NCBI GenBank assembly: GCA_022394755.1
Contig: JAGFCA010000048.1
Coordinates: forward strand, 1 to 56,344
Source: Candidatus Poribacteria bacterium
GTDB lineage: Bacteria; Poribacteria; WGA-4E; WGA-3G
Reading direction: 5' to 3'
DNA: 56,344 bases
The notes beneath the pieces were generated by a model. That model ran no database searches. It was not told the origin of the DNA and saw only the letters and a program-made list of their open reading frames with translations. The translations under genes and the position numbers were made by a program. This document shows, piece after piece, positions 25,167 to 35,051 of this stretch (positions are counted from its first letter, which is position 1; each line of letters starts with the position of its first letter).

Positions 25167-26810
25167 ATGAAGTCAATTACTCCTTTACAAAATTACCACC
25201 CAAAACCTGAACATTTCATCCTACCTGTTATATTATTCATTGCATTCCTAATACGCCTATCTGGAATTGGAGTAGGTTTACCCTATACCTCTGACCCTCG
25301 TGAAGTATTAATTGCAGAAGATGTACTTAATCTCATCAGTTTAGAATCACCCCCGACAATTTATAACTGGCCAGGAACAGCGTGGTTCTACCTAATAGCT
25401 ATAGTTGGAAAAATTCTTTCTATCTTTGGTCTTGTTCTTTCAAATAGTCAGATTATCTTGATTGGAAGATTACTCAATGTGGTATTAGGAACAGGAACAG
25501 TATGGTTAACATACAAACTTGGTAATTCACTGTACAACAAACAGGTGGGTTTAATAGCAGCTGCATTTTTGACTGTTACCATGTTACATGCAACGAATGA
25601 ATCAAGTTTAGCAATTGTAGACATTCCAGCCACATTTTGTATTACATTATTTCTATATATACTATCGCGAGACTCAAATTTAGGTATCTTTACTTGTTTG
25701 AAATTAGGATTAATTGGTGGAATAGGAATTGCTGTTAAGTATCCAACAGTGTTTGTCCTTATAGCAATTTTCACTTTTATAAGAGAAGAACATTTTTTTC
25801 GAAAATTATTATTGATTTTAGGTATAACAGGTTTCGCCTTTACACTCATCTGTCCATATTGGTTAATTGATGTCTTTTCAACAGAGTGGAATGATTTCTT
25901 TGATGATTTTTTGTACGAATCAGGGCATAATAACAAGGGCCATTTTGGTTTATTCTCAGCAGCAGAAACTGGCCTGATAGATAGGTTCTTATACTTAGGA
26001 ACATTACTGAAATGGGGTATTGGATTCCCCTTAGCATTACTTGTGGGATGCGGTTTAATTTGGGAGTTGAAAAACTATTTACTCTCTATTCCAAGTATTT
26101 GGAATTTCGTTTCTAAGATATATAGTATAAGGAATGTGATAGACAAGAAACGAGAAAATAATCCAAGGTTGGGAATAGGATTATTTATTTTTATAATATC
26201 ATACATACTTTTTATTGGTTGTTATAAGGTTACTTTCACACGTCATCTCATCATTCTTTTTCCCATACTAATTATCCTTGCTTCTGTGTTCTTATATTCC
26301 ATAAACCGAAGAATTGGATGGTCTTGCGGAATAATTATTTGGATAGTATCTTTATTCTATACATGTTCATTTGCCTCTATAATGTGGACTCAACCTACAG
26401 GACAAGAAGCATCTGAATGGATATCAGATAATATACCAATTGATAACGGCATCATGCGTCCACCTGAAGTATTGTTTGATTGGTTAATACCTGATTTGGA
26501 TAGGGAGATGACACAGGTAGAATCTGATTGGGTAATGACGACTCGTGCGGATAACGATGTATTTCTGAGATTCTATAAAAACCAACAAAATTTCGAACTT
26601 ATTGACTGGTTCCCGCTTGAAGATGTAGGTATCGAAGAAACATTAGAATTTTATAGATTGTTGTGGAAAGAGGATAGTAACTATCAATTAGTAAAAACTT
26701 TTCAACGTAAACCGAGTTTTCTTGGTATAAGATTCTCTGATGATGCTCCGTTTCCGATGAATTCGCTCCTTCATCCAGAAATACGTTTATATAAGAGATC
26801 GGATAATTAA
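25167..26810 (+). CDS. GT39-type (ArnT/PMT-like) membrane glycosyltransferase
   Basis: A 547-residue protein with about eleven hydrophobic segments followed by a soluble C-terminal part (after TGQEASEWISDNIPIDNG). The first loop after helix one, GVGLPYTSDPREVLIAEDVL, holds the acidic residues expected at the catalytic site of dolichyl-phosphate-mannose or ArnT-like glycosyltransferases. NWPGTAWFYLIAIVGK is the usual next landmark (PPLYYWL-like). The family moves a sugar from a polyprenyl phosphate to protein or lipid on the outer face of the inner membrane. Acceptor and sugar are unknown. It is cotranscribed with the GNAT gene. Confidence 0.8.
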   Translation: MKSITPLQNYHPKPEHFILPVILFIAFLIRLSGIGVGLPYTSDPREVLIAEDVLNLISLESPPTIYNWPGTAWFYLIAIVGKILSIFGLVLSNSQIILIGRLLNVVLGTGTVWLTYKLGNSLYNKQVGLIAAAFLTVTMLHATNESSLAIVDIPATFCITLFLYILSRDSNLGIFTCLKLGLIGGIGIAVKYPTVFVLIAIFTFIREEHFFRKLLLILGITGFAFTLICPYWLIDVFSTEWNDFFDDFLYESGHNNKGHFGLFSAAETGLIDRFLYLGTLLKWGIGFPLALLVGCGLIWELKNYLLSIPSIWNFVSKIYSIRNVIDKKRENNPRLGIGLFIFIISYILFIGCYKVTFTRHLIILFPILIILASVFLYSINRRIGWSCGIIIWIVSLFYTCSFASIMWTQPTGQEASEWISDNIPIDNGIMRPPEVLFDWLIPDLDREMTQVESDWVMTTRADNDVFLRFYKNQQNFELIDWFPLEDVGIEETLEFYRLLWKEDSNYQLVKTFQRKPSFLGIRFSDDAPFPMNSLLHPEIRLYKRSDN

Positions 26811-26961
26811 AATGGTGAAATTTAGGGTATTCAGGTTTTAATGATCCAAATCCTACAGATATTAGAAAAGCAATATCAGAGGGTGAATCAACACCGACTA
26901 TGTAAAACTATAAATGAGTATCCATCCAATCCATAGAGGTGAAATTTACACAATGAAGATA

Positions 26962-27630
26962 TTATAGGTGTGGAGGGGAGAAACAGCCTCTCTGAATTGG
27001 AACTAATGTAGATAAAATCTGATGGAGAACTCCTGCGGGAATCATATCCGCATCAATAATTCGTACCATCTCCTGTGTGAAATGGTCTATCATCGGTTCA
27101 GTATCGCGTTTATATAGATCCCATCTATAACGTACAACCAATTCGTCTGCATCATCCCGTCTTTTCTCTTTTAATGCACGTCCTCGAATCCGTTCAAACA
27201 TTACCTCGCGATCTTCACAAACCATAAAAAGGATTTTCAGTATTTTAACATAAGGCAACAACAATTCCGCTTGTGCAATATTGCGAGGAATTCCATCAAG
27301 AATAAGTAAATCTGACTCAGGATCATATGCCCCTTGTTCAACTTTGTTCTTTACATATTGTAGCCAAATCTTAACAGTAATATCATCTGGCACCAAATCC
27401 CCACGTGTGGCATATTCATGAAAGAGTTGCCCAAAATCAGATTCATCATCAAGTTCACGAAACATATCACCGCTTGATAGATGGTAAATCCCGGGTATAG
27501 ATGCAAGTAATTTACCTTGCGTTCCTTTACCAACCCCAGGTGGACCAACCAAAACGACTGATCTATATAGGGGTTCTAATTCCTCTGAAATTGTCTCTAC
27601 AGAAGATAGGTGATCCTTATCTACTGACAT
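26962..27630 (-). CDS. Adenylate kinase-family nucleoside monophosphate kinase
   Basis: A 222-residue NMP kinase. It has VVLVGPPGVGKGTQGKLL (P-loop), HLSSGDMFREL (NMP binding), LILDGIPRNIAQAELL (the DGFPR-x-x-QA region, here Ile for Phe) and RIRGRALKEKRRDDADELVVR, a short lid with no zinc-type Cys set. A lid of this length is seen in short-form adenylate kinases and in UMP/CMP kinases. AMP is the likeliest substrate, but the sequence does not exclude UMP/CMP. About 25 leading residues precede the P-loop, more than usual. The gene lies alone on the minus strand, downstream of the XylA-like gene. Confidence 0.85.
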   Translation of the reverse strand: MSVDKDHLSSVETISEELEPLYRSVVLVGPPGVGKGTQGKLLASIPGIYHLSSGDMFRELDDESDFGQLFHEYATRGDLVPDDITVKIWLQYVKNKVEQGAYDPESDLLILDGIPRNIAQAELLLPYVKILKILFMVCEDREVMFERIRGRALKEKRRDDADELVVRYRWDLYKRDTEPMIDHFTQEMVRIIDADMIPAGVLHQILSTLVPIQRGCFSPPHL

Positions 27631-27721
27631 GTATATATTATCCTCATTGATACTATTCTATTTTTGATGTGGGTTTTATTCATTCTGGTAGGAGGTATTT
27701 TAGACGATACTTACAAAATAA

Positions 27722-28765
27722 TTACTTCCCCAGTAAGTGTTCAAGAATATAGTAATCTAATCCTTCATAATCTCGGGCTACAATATATTCTTGTTCAACA
27801 TTCTTGTCCAAACTTCGCACCTTATCAAGTAGGTTAAGAAAAGTCTTCCGACTATTGAGAAGATGTCTTGTTGAAATCTCACGAGGTTGTGTACGCATAA
27901 CCTTTACATCTAAACCGACGAATTCCCCATTACCACCGTAACCGTTTTCTTCAAGTACTCTAACCTGATTAAATGCGCGACGTAGGTTAGCAGAACCAAA
28001 TGCTTTGTCTTGATCAAATTTCAAGCCATTCTGGTCATTCAAGTGTACACTCCACAATTTATTATGTTGGAGTGCATAACCCATTTCATCTGAGGGTTCT
28101 AATCCAGCAAGAATAGCATGTGCACTTTCAATCAATCCACCAACTCGATCTGGATCTATACTTGCATAAGCTAAACCAATGGCGTGTCCGATAGTTGGAA
28201 TATAAGCAATATCCATTGGCTCATTTGGTTTTGGTTCAATCAGTATCCGTATATTCGGGTCATACTCCAGCAAAGTATTAATTGCATCTAATATCTGTCC
28301 AACGGCATCTGAAGCGTTTTTAGTTTCTCTAATATATGTCCCTTCGCGTGCTAACCAGAGCACAAAATTGCGGCACTCAAGTTCATTGGCTACATCGATA
28401 CACCTTTTGGATCGATCAATTGCATACTGTCTTTCTTTTTCTGAATTGGAAGTAAAAGCACCATCAACAGTTAGAGGCGATTCCCAGAGTCGTGGAGCAA
28501 CAACTTCTGCAATCAATCCGTGATTATCAATTTGTTCCTTAACCGCTTTGGCGCGTGATATTAATTGGCTATGGTTTTTATCATCAATATCTGGAACAAC
28601 ATCATCATCATGGAACTGTATACCTTCAAATCCAAGGTTTCTATACTGCTCTACTTTCTCATCAAAACTATATGATTCTCTAACGGGTGGTCCAAATGGA
28701 TCTGCCCCTTCATGAATATTCCATGGTCCAAAGGAAAAACGGTATTCTATTTGCGAACTGGACAT
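27722..28765 (-). CDS. Xylose isomerase-like TIM-barrel enzyme
   Basis: With the ATG at 28765 (GGAG nine bases before it) the product has 347 residues. It follows the class I xylose isomerase plan: FSFGPWNIHEGADPFG, GIQFHDDDVVPD (the FHDxD catalytic region), FVLWLAREGTYI, LIEPKPNEPMDIAY (first metal Glu and the KPNEP loop), LESAHAILAGLEP-type segment, and SVHLNDQNGLKFDQDKAFG (the H-x-ND-x-G-x-x-x-D-x-D metal cluster). It is shorter than typical XylA (about 385), so it may act on another aldose. Two isomerase-type TIM barrels in this window suggest carbohydrate catabolism. Its promoter region is shared with the divergent Omp85 fusion gene. Confidence 0.85.
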   Translation of the reverse strand: MSSSQIEYRFSFGPWNIHEGADPFGPPVRESYSFDEKVEQYRNLGFEGIQFHDDDVVPDIDDKNHSQLISRAKAVKEQIDNHGLIAEVVAPRLWESPLTVDGAFTSNSEKERQYAIDRSKRCIDVANELECRNFVLWLAREGTYIRETKNASDAVGQILDAINTLLEYDPNIRILIEPKPNEPMDIAYIPTIGHAIGLAYASIDPDRVGGLIESAHAILAGLEPSDEMGYALQHNKLWSVHLNDQNGLKFDQDKAFGSANLRRAFNQVRVLEENGYGGNGEFVGLDVKVMRTQPREISTRHLLNSRKTFLNLLDKVRSLDKNVEQEYIVARDYEGLDYYILEHLLGK

Positions 28766-28873
28766 CAAACACTCCGATGTATAACAAAATAAACATGTTC
28801 CCAACAAAACAACGGCAACTTATCCTAACGTTAACGCTGATGTCAACGAATAAGTTACCATTTTGGAAACTGC

Positions 28874-28902
28874 TTGACTTTTTTTAAAGTATAAAGTATT
28901 AT
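28874..28902 (+). promoter_or_regulatory. Strong sigma70-type promoter upstream of the Omp85 fusion
   Basis: TTGACT (28874-28879), a 17-nt spacer and TATTAT (28897-28902) give a near-consensus promoter. It predicts a transcript start near 28909 and an unusually long leader of about 300 nt to the coding start. Confidence 0.6.
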
Positions 28903-28948
28903 CTAAAACGTGTCAAGTCCTTTTATTTAGAGAGAAATAATGGGGTTT

Positions 28949-28962
28949 GTTGGTATACCAAC
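28949..28962. promoter_or_regulatory. Perfect 14-bp palindrome, candidate operator
   Basis: GTTGGTATACCAAC is perfectly self-complementary. It sits about 40 bp downstream of the predicted transcript start, a place where a bound repressor would block elongation. The regulator is unknown. Confidence 0.4.
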
Positions 28963-29212
28963 TACCATATTTTATCATCTAATGGTGATAGATTGACTAT
29001 CAGTCGTTTTATTCCTCTATCTACCCTATTCACTATCTCATTATAAATAAGTTCCTATTGTAAATTTCAATGTTTGTCTATGAAATACGGTAGACGTTTG
29101 TACTCATTTGGCTATTTATTTTCTTTCTAATCTTACCATCATAATAACACTATGAATAGGATAATCGTATGGTTACATAAATTGAATACCATACTTTTCT
29201 CTCTTGACATCC

Positions 29213-32200
29213 ATGGTTTTAAGCAATTCATCTATACTTCCATTCCAATTTAGTCTAATCTTGTTGATTCTATTTTTCTCTATCCAAACAGATGTATTAT
29301 CTGAAGAGCAAGTACTATCAACAGCATCATCTCCAGATTCGACACAATCAAGATCTCAAAGTGCTGACCAAACAGAAACAATATTAACGGATTCATTTGA
29401 TTTCAATGATGTTTTTAGAATTGAACTTGAAATTGACTTCACGTCAAATATAGAGGTTAGAACAAGTGAAGATAATGACTTACAAACTAACTCAATCCAT
29501 GTTAGCATACAGCAAAATATCAAAGAAGAATCTGATCAGCATATAAAACTCAGTTCTGAAAATATCTTATTAAATGGTGTATTCAACGAAGGGGTACTTC
29601 AATTAAAAACTGAGTTATTAGATATTCCAACAGATATTAACTACAAATCTCATTTAACCTATTCAATTATTACACCACCTGATGTATCTTTGAAAATTAG
29701 AGCGGACAAGGGAAATATTAATATACACAATATCAGAGGTAATCTTGAGATAACAGCAGAAGAGGGTAATATCAATCTATTTGAAACATTGGGTACATAT
29801 AGTATCAATTTATCAAAAGGGTATATCAAAGGCAGTCTGTTGTTGACACCTGACCAATCTAATATTACAACACGAAACGGTTCTATAGAGTTAATAGTCC
29901 TTGATAATCTTGCTGCTCCATTGAAATTAACAGCACTCGGTGGTGGCATCCGATTACTTCTTCCTAAAGATTATCCTGCGGATCTTGCATATAGTAGTGT
30001 TAAAGAACAGATTCTAATAAATGTCCCCGCAGAGATTGACGATAATTCGGGATTGATAAATGATGGTGGACCATTATTAAATTTAACTTCGACAGGAATG
30101 ATCTCTATCCTACCTGCTCCAACACTTCAAGGAAATTCGGATAATTCTCAATCTGATTATTCTGATGACATTACCTCAGACATCGATATCAGTCTACCTA
30201 AGACATCGATTCGTCCAATAATTGATGGAGATTTATCTGAAAAAGCCTGGTTTTATGCGACACAATTAACCCCGTTCTTAAGCCATGATGGTAATGAAAT
30301 AGAGGATGCACAAACAGACGTATCATTAATGTATGATGATAAGTTTCTCTATGTTGGAGCAAAAATATATTTTGCCGATGACATAATTCCACGTGTATCA
30401 CAAACACAATTGGACTCTCCTATATGGGAAGATGAATGTATAGAAATTGTTCTTGATATGAATCCTCAAACTCAGAAATACCATCACATTGTAATCAATC
30501 CTATAGGTGCAGTATTTGACCAATTGGTTGAAAAAACAGGCTATCCGACATTAAAATTCCACCCAAGCAATGTTAGGAAAATCAATCTAAGGCATAACTA
30601 TGTAAATTTCAAAGGGGATAGTACATGGAATTCAGATGTTATTGTAGAAACCAAGATTAATTCGGGATATTGGAGTTTAGAATTAGCTCTAAAACGGAGT
30701 TTTGAAGATGAGATTGACCCCAATACATGGTTATTAAATATCCATCGGAAAGCACAGGGAACTATAAAAGGTAATCAAAGTATCAATCGCCTTACACAAA
30801 GGGAATATAGTTATTGGATGCCAACATACAATGATGACCATCCTTGGTGGCCTCATTCAACGGAAGTTTTAGGCACAATAAGTTTTGAGGAAAATAACAA
30901 CTACGATGAATCGTCAACATTTGCTAATAATCTGAAAATTTCTTCAATTGAAATAGGTGGGAATAATATAATTCCTTCTAATATCATATTGGAGCAGCTC
31001 CCCTTCTCTACTGGAAGTATAATATCGAATGAACAACTCAGTTGGATGTTAGATGTATTATCGGGACTTGACTGGTTTAAGGATGTTAACTTAAAATCAG
31101 CAATTGTAGAGAAAACTAAAAATGAAGAAATTATAAATCCCGATAATGAACCCCCTATTATTGAAGATACTTCTATTGATGGTAATCCGAAAGTTATTAA
31201 TAATCCAGTCACTTCTGTAATAAACGTAAATCTCCAATTTGAGGTAACTGAATCTCCGATTAAATATATTAGAAAGGTTAGCATAGAAGGCAACAAAAGC
31301 TTCCCAGCCAGTTTTATCATGAATTGGTTTAACATAGGTGATGGTTATATCGTTGATTCAAACATTGACATAAAGAAGCAGATGGTGGAGGATTTTTACA
31401 TAAATCGTGGATTTTCATTTGCCAAGGTAACCGATGATAGGACAACTGATGAACTAATCTTGAATATTCATGAAGGATATGTAGATGAAATTCGTTTTAC
31501 CGGTAACCGTCGTATTTCCCATCAAAAGCTAACGGAAGCATTTGATTTTGATAAGAATGAAGTATTCTTTCATTCTCTTATTCAATCCGAAATAACTAAA
31601 CTAAAGAATAGATTAATTAAAACTGATGAAGAATTTAAATCAATTGCGGATTGGTATATACAGCGTGAAGGGGGTAAGAATCTTCTAATAATTGAGATTG
31701 AAGAACAGCCGATATTTCAACCTGGCTGGTTTCCTATTATTGGTTTTAATCGGGTTCATGGAACAATAATCGGTGCAGGTGGCACTGTTTCAACAAAAGC
31801 CTTGGGAAATGAACAGCTTTTTGTATCAGTTAGACGTGGCTTTACAAGTGAGAAGTGGAATTACCGCTTTGGAATTGAGGATCGATCATTCAATTTTTTA
31901 CCTTTAACTTTTGGTACTGGTTTTTATAGACTGACAGATTCAAGCACGCAAGTATTTAGGTTTAGACCTGCAGATTTTGATCTAAATGCAGCTCTTTATG
32001 GATCTTCAGCTGTAAACTATTATGAACGTTATGGCAGTCTCTACTGGCTAACGAGACCAATTGGATTATCCTCACAGTTTCGATTAGGTGTTCGTATTGA
32101 GAACCACAACAATTTGTCTAAAACAACTGATTGGAGTTATTTCTTAAGGAGTAGAGTAAAAAATGGCAATTTACGTATTGAAGAAGGACAACACAATTTA

Positions 32201-32857
32201 TTATCTCTTAGTTATACATTTGATACGAGAGATCGTAAATCCCTTATTGGGAGAACAGATGAATTTGGTGGTGAGTTGATTCTATGGCCGAATGAGCGTT
32301 CTCGTCGAGGTTGGCGGGGTAATATTGAATTTCAGACTTCTGGCAAAACACTTGGTGGAGATTTTTCATATAGACTATATAGTTTTCAAATAAATAAATA
32401 CACCAAGATTACTGGTCCTCATAACATAAATATAAGGGTGGCAGGTGATTTTTCAGATTCTTCACTTCCCAGGCAACGACTTCTCTACCTTGGCGGTTTT
32501 ACCACCTTACGTGGGTATCCACTAAATGCATTTGCTGGTGACAATAGGGTTATATTCAACGTTGAATACAGGCTGCTTAACGAGATTCTCATAGACCCTC
32601 GTTCAGATTTAGCCATTGGAATGTCATTTTATACTTTTATGGATTCAGGAAAAACGTGGGAGTTTGGGGAAAATCCATTCTCAGATTCATCTCAGGCGAA
32701 TATCTATACATCAATCGGTTTAGGATTGTCCTGGTATATCAGTCCACAGAAAGGGTTAAATCCATTCAGTGCTGCAGTTGAATTTGCCTTTCCGGTTAAC
32801 GAGAGCTATTATTTAAAATCATACCCAATTATATTACGTTTAGAGCGTCTGTTTTAG
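29213..32857 (+). CDS. Large fusion protein: DUF4097-like, CBM9-like, POTRA and Omp85 barrel
   Basis: A protein of 1214 residues from ATG 29213 (TTG at 29204 is an alternative; neither has a clear ribosome binding site). Positions below count from the TTG. A signal peptide (ILPFQFSLILLILFFSIQ) is followed at about 65-300 by a right-handed, repeat-rich beta domain like DUF4097 (IRADKGNINIHNIRGNLEIT, AEEGNINLFE). A CBM9/DOMON-like module follows at about 332-560, opening IRPIIDGDLSEKAW and ending WWPHSTEVLGTISF. Two or three POTRA-like units lie at about 575-835 (ISSIEIGGNNIIPSNIILEQ; IRKVSIEGNKSFPASFIMNW; VDEIRFTGNRRIS). The rest is a 16-strand-type Omp85 barrel with the L6 motif LGGFTTLRGYP and the terminal LRLERLF. 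Omp85 barrels insert or translocate outer-membrane proteins. This architecture is unusual, and periplasmic carbohydrate or protein binding by the N-terminal modules is inference. Confidence 0.85.
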   Translation: MVLSNSSILPFQFSLILLILFFSIQTDVLSEEQVLSTASSPDSTQSRSQSADQTETILTDSFDFNDVFRIELEIDFTSNIEVRTSEDNDLQTNSIHVSIQQNIKEESDQHIKLSSENILLNGVFNEGVLQLKTELLDIPTDINYKSHLTYSIITPPDVSLKIRADKGNINIHNIRGNLEITAEEGNINLFETLGTYSINLSKGYIKGSLLLTPDQSNITTRNGSIELIVLDNLAAPLKLTALGGGIRLLLPKDYPADLAYSSVKEQILINVPAEIDDNSGLINDGGPLLNLTSTGMISILPAPTLQGNSDNSQSDYSDDITSDIDISLPKTSIRPIIDGDLSEKAWFYATQLTPFLSHDGNEIEDAQTDVSLMYDDKFLYVGAKIYFADDIIPRVSQTQLDSPIWEDECIEIVLDMNPQTQKYHHIVINPIGAVFDQLVEKTGYPTLKFHPSNVRKINLRHNYVNFKGDSTWNSDVIVETKINSGYWSLELALKRSFEDEIDPNTWLLNIHRKAQGTIKGNQSINRLTQREYSYWMPTYNDDHPWWPHSTEVLGTISFEENNNYDESSTFANNLKISSIEIGGNNIIPSNIILEQLPFSTGSIISNEQLSWMLDVLSGLDWFKDVNLKSAIVEKTKNEEIINPDNEPPIIEDTSIDGNPKVINNPVTSVINVNLQFEVTESPIKYIRKVSIEGNKSFPASFIMNWFNIGDGYIVDSNIDIKKQMVEDFYINRGFSFAKVTDDRTTDELILNIHEGYVDEIRFTGNRRISHQKLTEAFDFDKNEVFFHSLIQSEITKLKNRLIKTDEEFKSIADWYIQREGGKNLLIIEIEEQPIFQPGWFPIIGFNRVHGTIIGAGGTVSTKALGNEQLFVSVRRGFTSEKWNYRFGIEDRSFNFLPLTFGTGFYRLTDSSTQVFRFRPADFDLNAALYGSSAVNYYERYGSLYWLTRPIGLSSQFRLGVRIENHNNLSKTTDWSYFLRSRVKNGNLRIEEGQHNLLSLSYTFDTRDRKSLIGRTDEFGGELILWPNERSRRGWRGNIEFQTSGKTLGGDFSYRLYSFQINKYTKITGPHNINIRVAGDFSDSSLPRQRLLYLGGFTTLRGYPLNAFAGDNRVIFNVEYRLLNEILIDPRSDLAIGMSFYTFMDSGKTWEFGENPFSDSSQANIYTSIGLGLSWYISPQKGLNPFSAAVEFAFPVNESYYLKSYPIILRLERLF

Positions 32858-32908
32858 TATAATAGTAATATTGTATCTTATGAATAGTAAACTGAATTTA
32901 GGAGATTG

Positions 32909-33985
32909 ATGAAAACGACACCACTGCATGACACTCATTGCAAACTTAACGCCACATTTACAGAGAGATCTGATGGTTGGACACTCCCTTTACATTATTC
33001 AGATCCAATTTCAGAACATTTAGCAGTAAGAAATGATGTTGGGTTTACTGACATTTCATACTTAGGCATATTAGAATTGACAGGGGATGATAGGGCAAGT
33101 TTTCTACATAGGCTTGTTTCCAACGATGTTGAGAATCTCAGTGTAGGTGAAGGGAATTATGCGACATTACTAACACACCGAGGTAAAATTATTGCGGATT
33201 TCAATATCTACACAATTGAAGATTCAATATATGTAATTACTGCGCCACAAGTATTAGATTCCCTATTCATAGAATTAGACAAGTATATCATAGCTGATGA
33301 TGTAGAATTGAAAAAGTCAACAGATCTTGGTATAATCGCTGTTGCAGGTCCGAACGCCAGTGAATTAGTTGGATCTATATTAGATACAAACATTCAGGAA
33401 AGTTTAGCTGAATTAAGTTCAGTGAGTATTGAATTTAATAATGACGGTGTACTTTGTATCCGATCAAGTTTTTATGGAGGTATAGGATTCCAACTAATAA
33501 CTTCAATTGCTAATTTAGAGGAACTATGGAAATCGTTGAGTTTGTGTAGATCTGATGTTACCCCATTTGGATATCAGGCCCAAGAATCTCTACGTATTGA
33601 GGCCGGTACACCGTTGTATTCAAGAGAATTAACTGACTCGGTAATCCCATTGGAAGCAGAATTAGATCATGCCATAGACTTTGAAAAAGGATGTTATATA
33701 GGTCAAGAAATTGTGGCTCGGATGAAATATCGTGGACATCCGAATAGATTATTACGTGGAATTGAAATTCAGTCCGATGAAACCGTACCTATCAACACCA
33801 AAATATATGATGGTGACAAAGAAATTGGTTGGGTAACCAGTTCTACGTATTCACCATCACTCGATAAGCAGATAGCTCTTGGATATGTTCGTATGGCATA
33901 CACCGACGCTGGATGTGCAATTAAGCTTGAAACACCTGAATACCAGGCAGTAGGGTCAATTGTTGAATTACCATTTTTGTATTGA
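32909..33985 (+). CDS. ygfZ: YgfZ/GcvT-like folate-binding protein
   Basis: A 358-residue member of the YgfZ family, tetrahydrofolate-binding proteins that help assemble or repair iron-sulfur clusters and are relatives of the glycine-cleavage T protein. The decisive signature is KGCYIGQEIVARMKYRGHP (K-G-C-Y-x-G-Q-E) with its conserved Cys. The N-terminal VGFTDISYLGILELTGDDR and SFLHRLVSNDVENLSVGEG segments are the GcvT-type folate-binding fold, and QAQESLRIEAGTPLYSREL is shared with GcvT. ATG 32909 follows GGAG with four bases between; the frame also allows a TTG one codon earlier. The gene lies 51 bp after the Omp85 fusion and may share its transcript. Confidence 0.9.
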   Translation: MKTTPLHDTHCKLNATFTERSDGWTLPLHYSDPISEHLAVRNDVGFTDISYLGILELTGDDRASFLHRLVSNDVENLSVGEGNYATLLTHRGKIIADFNIYTIEDSIYVITAPQVLDSLFIELDKYIIADDVELKKSTDLGIIAVAGPNASELVGSILDTNIQESLAELSSVSIEFNNDGVLCIRSSFYGGIGFQLITSIANLEELWKSLSLCRSDVTPFGYQAQESLRIEAGTPLYSRELTDSVIPLEAELDHAIDFEKGCYIGQEIVARMKYRGHPNRLLRGIEIQSDETVPINTKIYDGDKEIGWVTSSTYSPSLDKQIALGYVRMAYTDAGCAIKLETPEYQAVGSIVELPFLY

Positions 33986-34143
33986 GGTAACAATCCACAG
34001 TTTTATGAATTATTAACCTTGAAGTAAACACCCAATGTTTATTACTGGAAGGTATTTTTTCTTCTTATTTCATTGATATTATATATGAAATCGGTTGTTC
34101 AGATAAGTCCATTAATTTTAAAATAGGAGACAAATATAAATCT

Positions 34144-35037
34144 ATGAAAAGCAATTTTATTTTTTACCGTATATTTCTATTATTCATTATATCGTTTTTA
34201 GTCACCGGATGTGGTCTCAGTAAATTATCTAAAATCCAACAAGAGGGTGACTTGATGGTAGTTGAATCTACTCTTGAGAAGAACTTAGGAACCCTTGAAG
34301 GATTAGCAAAAACAGGGAATAAGTCAATAATTGTTAAAACATCACGTGCATTCTCATCCTATAGCGGTTTTCTTGAAGATAAAATGGAAGATGCAGAAAT
34401 TGCTGGGGATTATGATACAGCTGGAGACATGCGTGATCAGGCAATTGAAAACTACAAGAAATCAGAAATGTATGCAATCAAAGCCTTACGTAAATCTGAT
34501 AAGACCTTTAAGGAAGTCAGAACAGTTGATTTGGAATTACTTGAAAAGGCAATTCTAAAGGTAAAGAAAAAAGATGTTGAACCGTTGTTTTGGTTAGCCT
34601 ATTCTATCGCGAGAGGAATAAGTCTTCAAAAAGACGACCCAATGCAGGTGATTGATCTTGCTCGTGTGGAATTGATGATGCGGCGTATATTGGAATTAGA
34701 TGAGACCTTCTACTTTGGGAGTGCACATCTATTCTATGCAGTCTACTATGGAGATCGTCCTCCAGCCATTGGTGGAGATTTAAATAAAGCCAAGGAACAT
34801 ATAGACCGAGTGGATGAAATCAACGATGGAAAATTCCTGATGAGTAAATATTATCTGGCACGATATTATGCATATCCGAAACTGGATGAAGAACTATACA
34901 GGAAATCATTACAGTCTGTTATAGATGCTCCAGATGATATATATCCCGGAGAAGATGCAGCAACATCTTTGGCTAAGTCTCGATCAAAACGTTGGTTATC
35001 ACAAATAGATGAACTGTTCGATACTGAAATTGAATAA
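34144..35037 (+). CDS. TRAP transporter TatT component, TPR lipoprotein
   Basis: A 297-residue lipoprotein. A signal segment (IFLLFIISFLVTGC) ends in a lipobox, VTGC, so Cys23 should be lipidated. The rest is helical, in TPR-like pairs, with the characteristic LLEKAILKVKKKDVEPLFWLAYSIARG and LELDETFYFGSAHLFYAVYYGDRPPAIGGDLNKAK segments of the TatT family (TRAP-associated TPR protein). In Treponema pallidum, TatT forms trimers that bind the substrate-binding partner TatP. The next gene here is that partner, 14 bp downstream. Two residues at the start are weakly placed relative to GGAGA. Confidence 0.88.
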   Translation: MKSNFIFYRIFLLFIISFLVTGCGLSKLSKIQQEGDLMVVESTLEKNLGTLEGLAKTGNKSIIVKTSRAFSSYSGFLEDKMEDAEIAGDYDTAGDMRDQAIENYKKSEMYAIKALRKSDKTFKEVRTVDLELLEKAILKVKKKDVEPLFWLAYSIARGISLQKDDPMQVIDLARVELMMRRILELDETFYFGSAHLFYAVYYGDRPPAIGGDLNKAKEHIDRVDEINDGKFLMSKYYLARYYAYPKLDEELYRKSLQSVIDAPDDIYPGEDAATSLAKSRSKRWLSQIDELFDTEIE

Positions 35038-35051
35038 GGAGTAAATTATAA

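Larger units (their letters stand above)
28766..29212. other. Divergent intergenic region with promoter and palindrome
   Basis: This gap of about 450 bp separates the XylA-like gene (minus) from the Omp85 fusion (plus). It holds a very good plus-strand promoter (28874-28902), a perfect 14-bp palindrome (28949-28962) and otherwise AT-rich sequence. A possible 18-codon frame from ATG 28940 overlaps the palindrome. I see no other gene. Confidence 0.5.

Noticed and set aside
28940..28996. 18-codon leader peptide (ATG 28940 to TGA)
   Set aside because: It has a weak purine run upstream but no attenuator hairpins or codon run; mentioned only with the palindrome.
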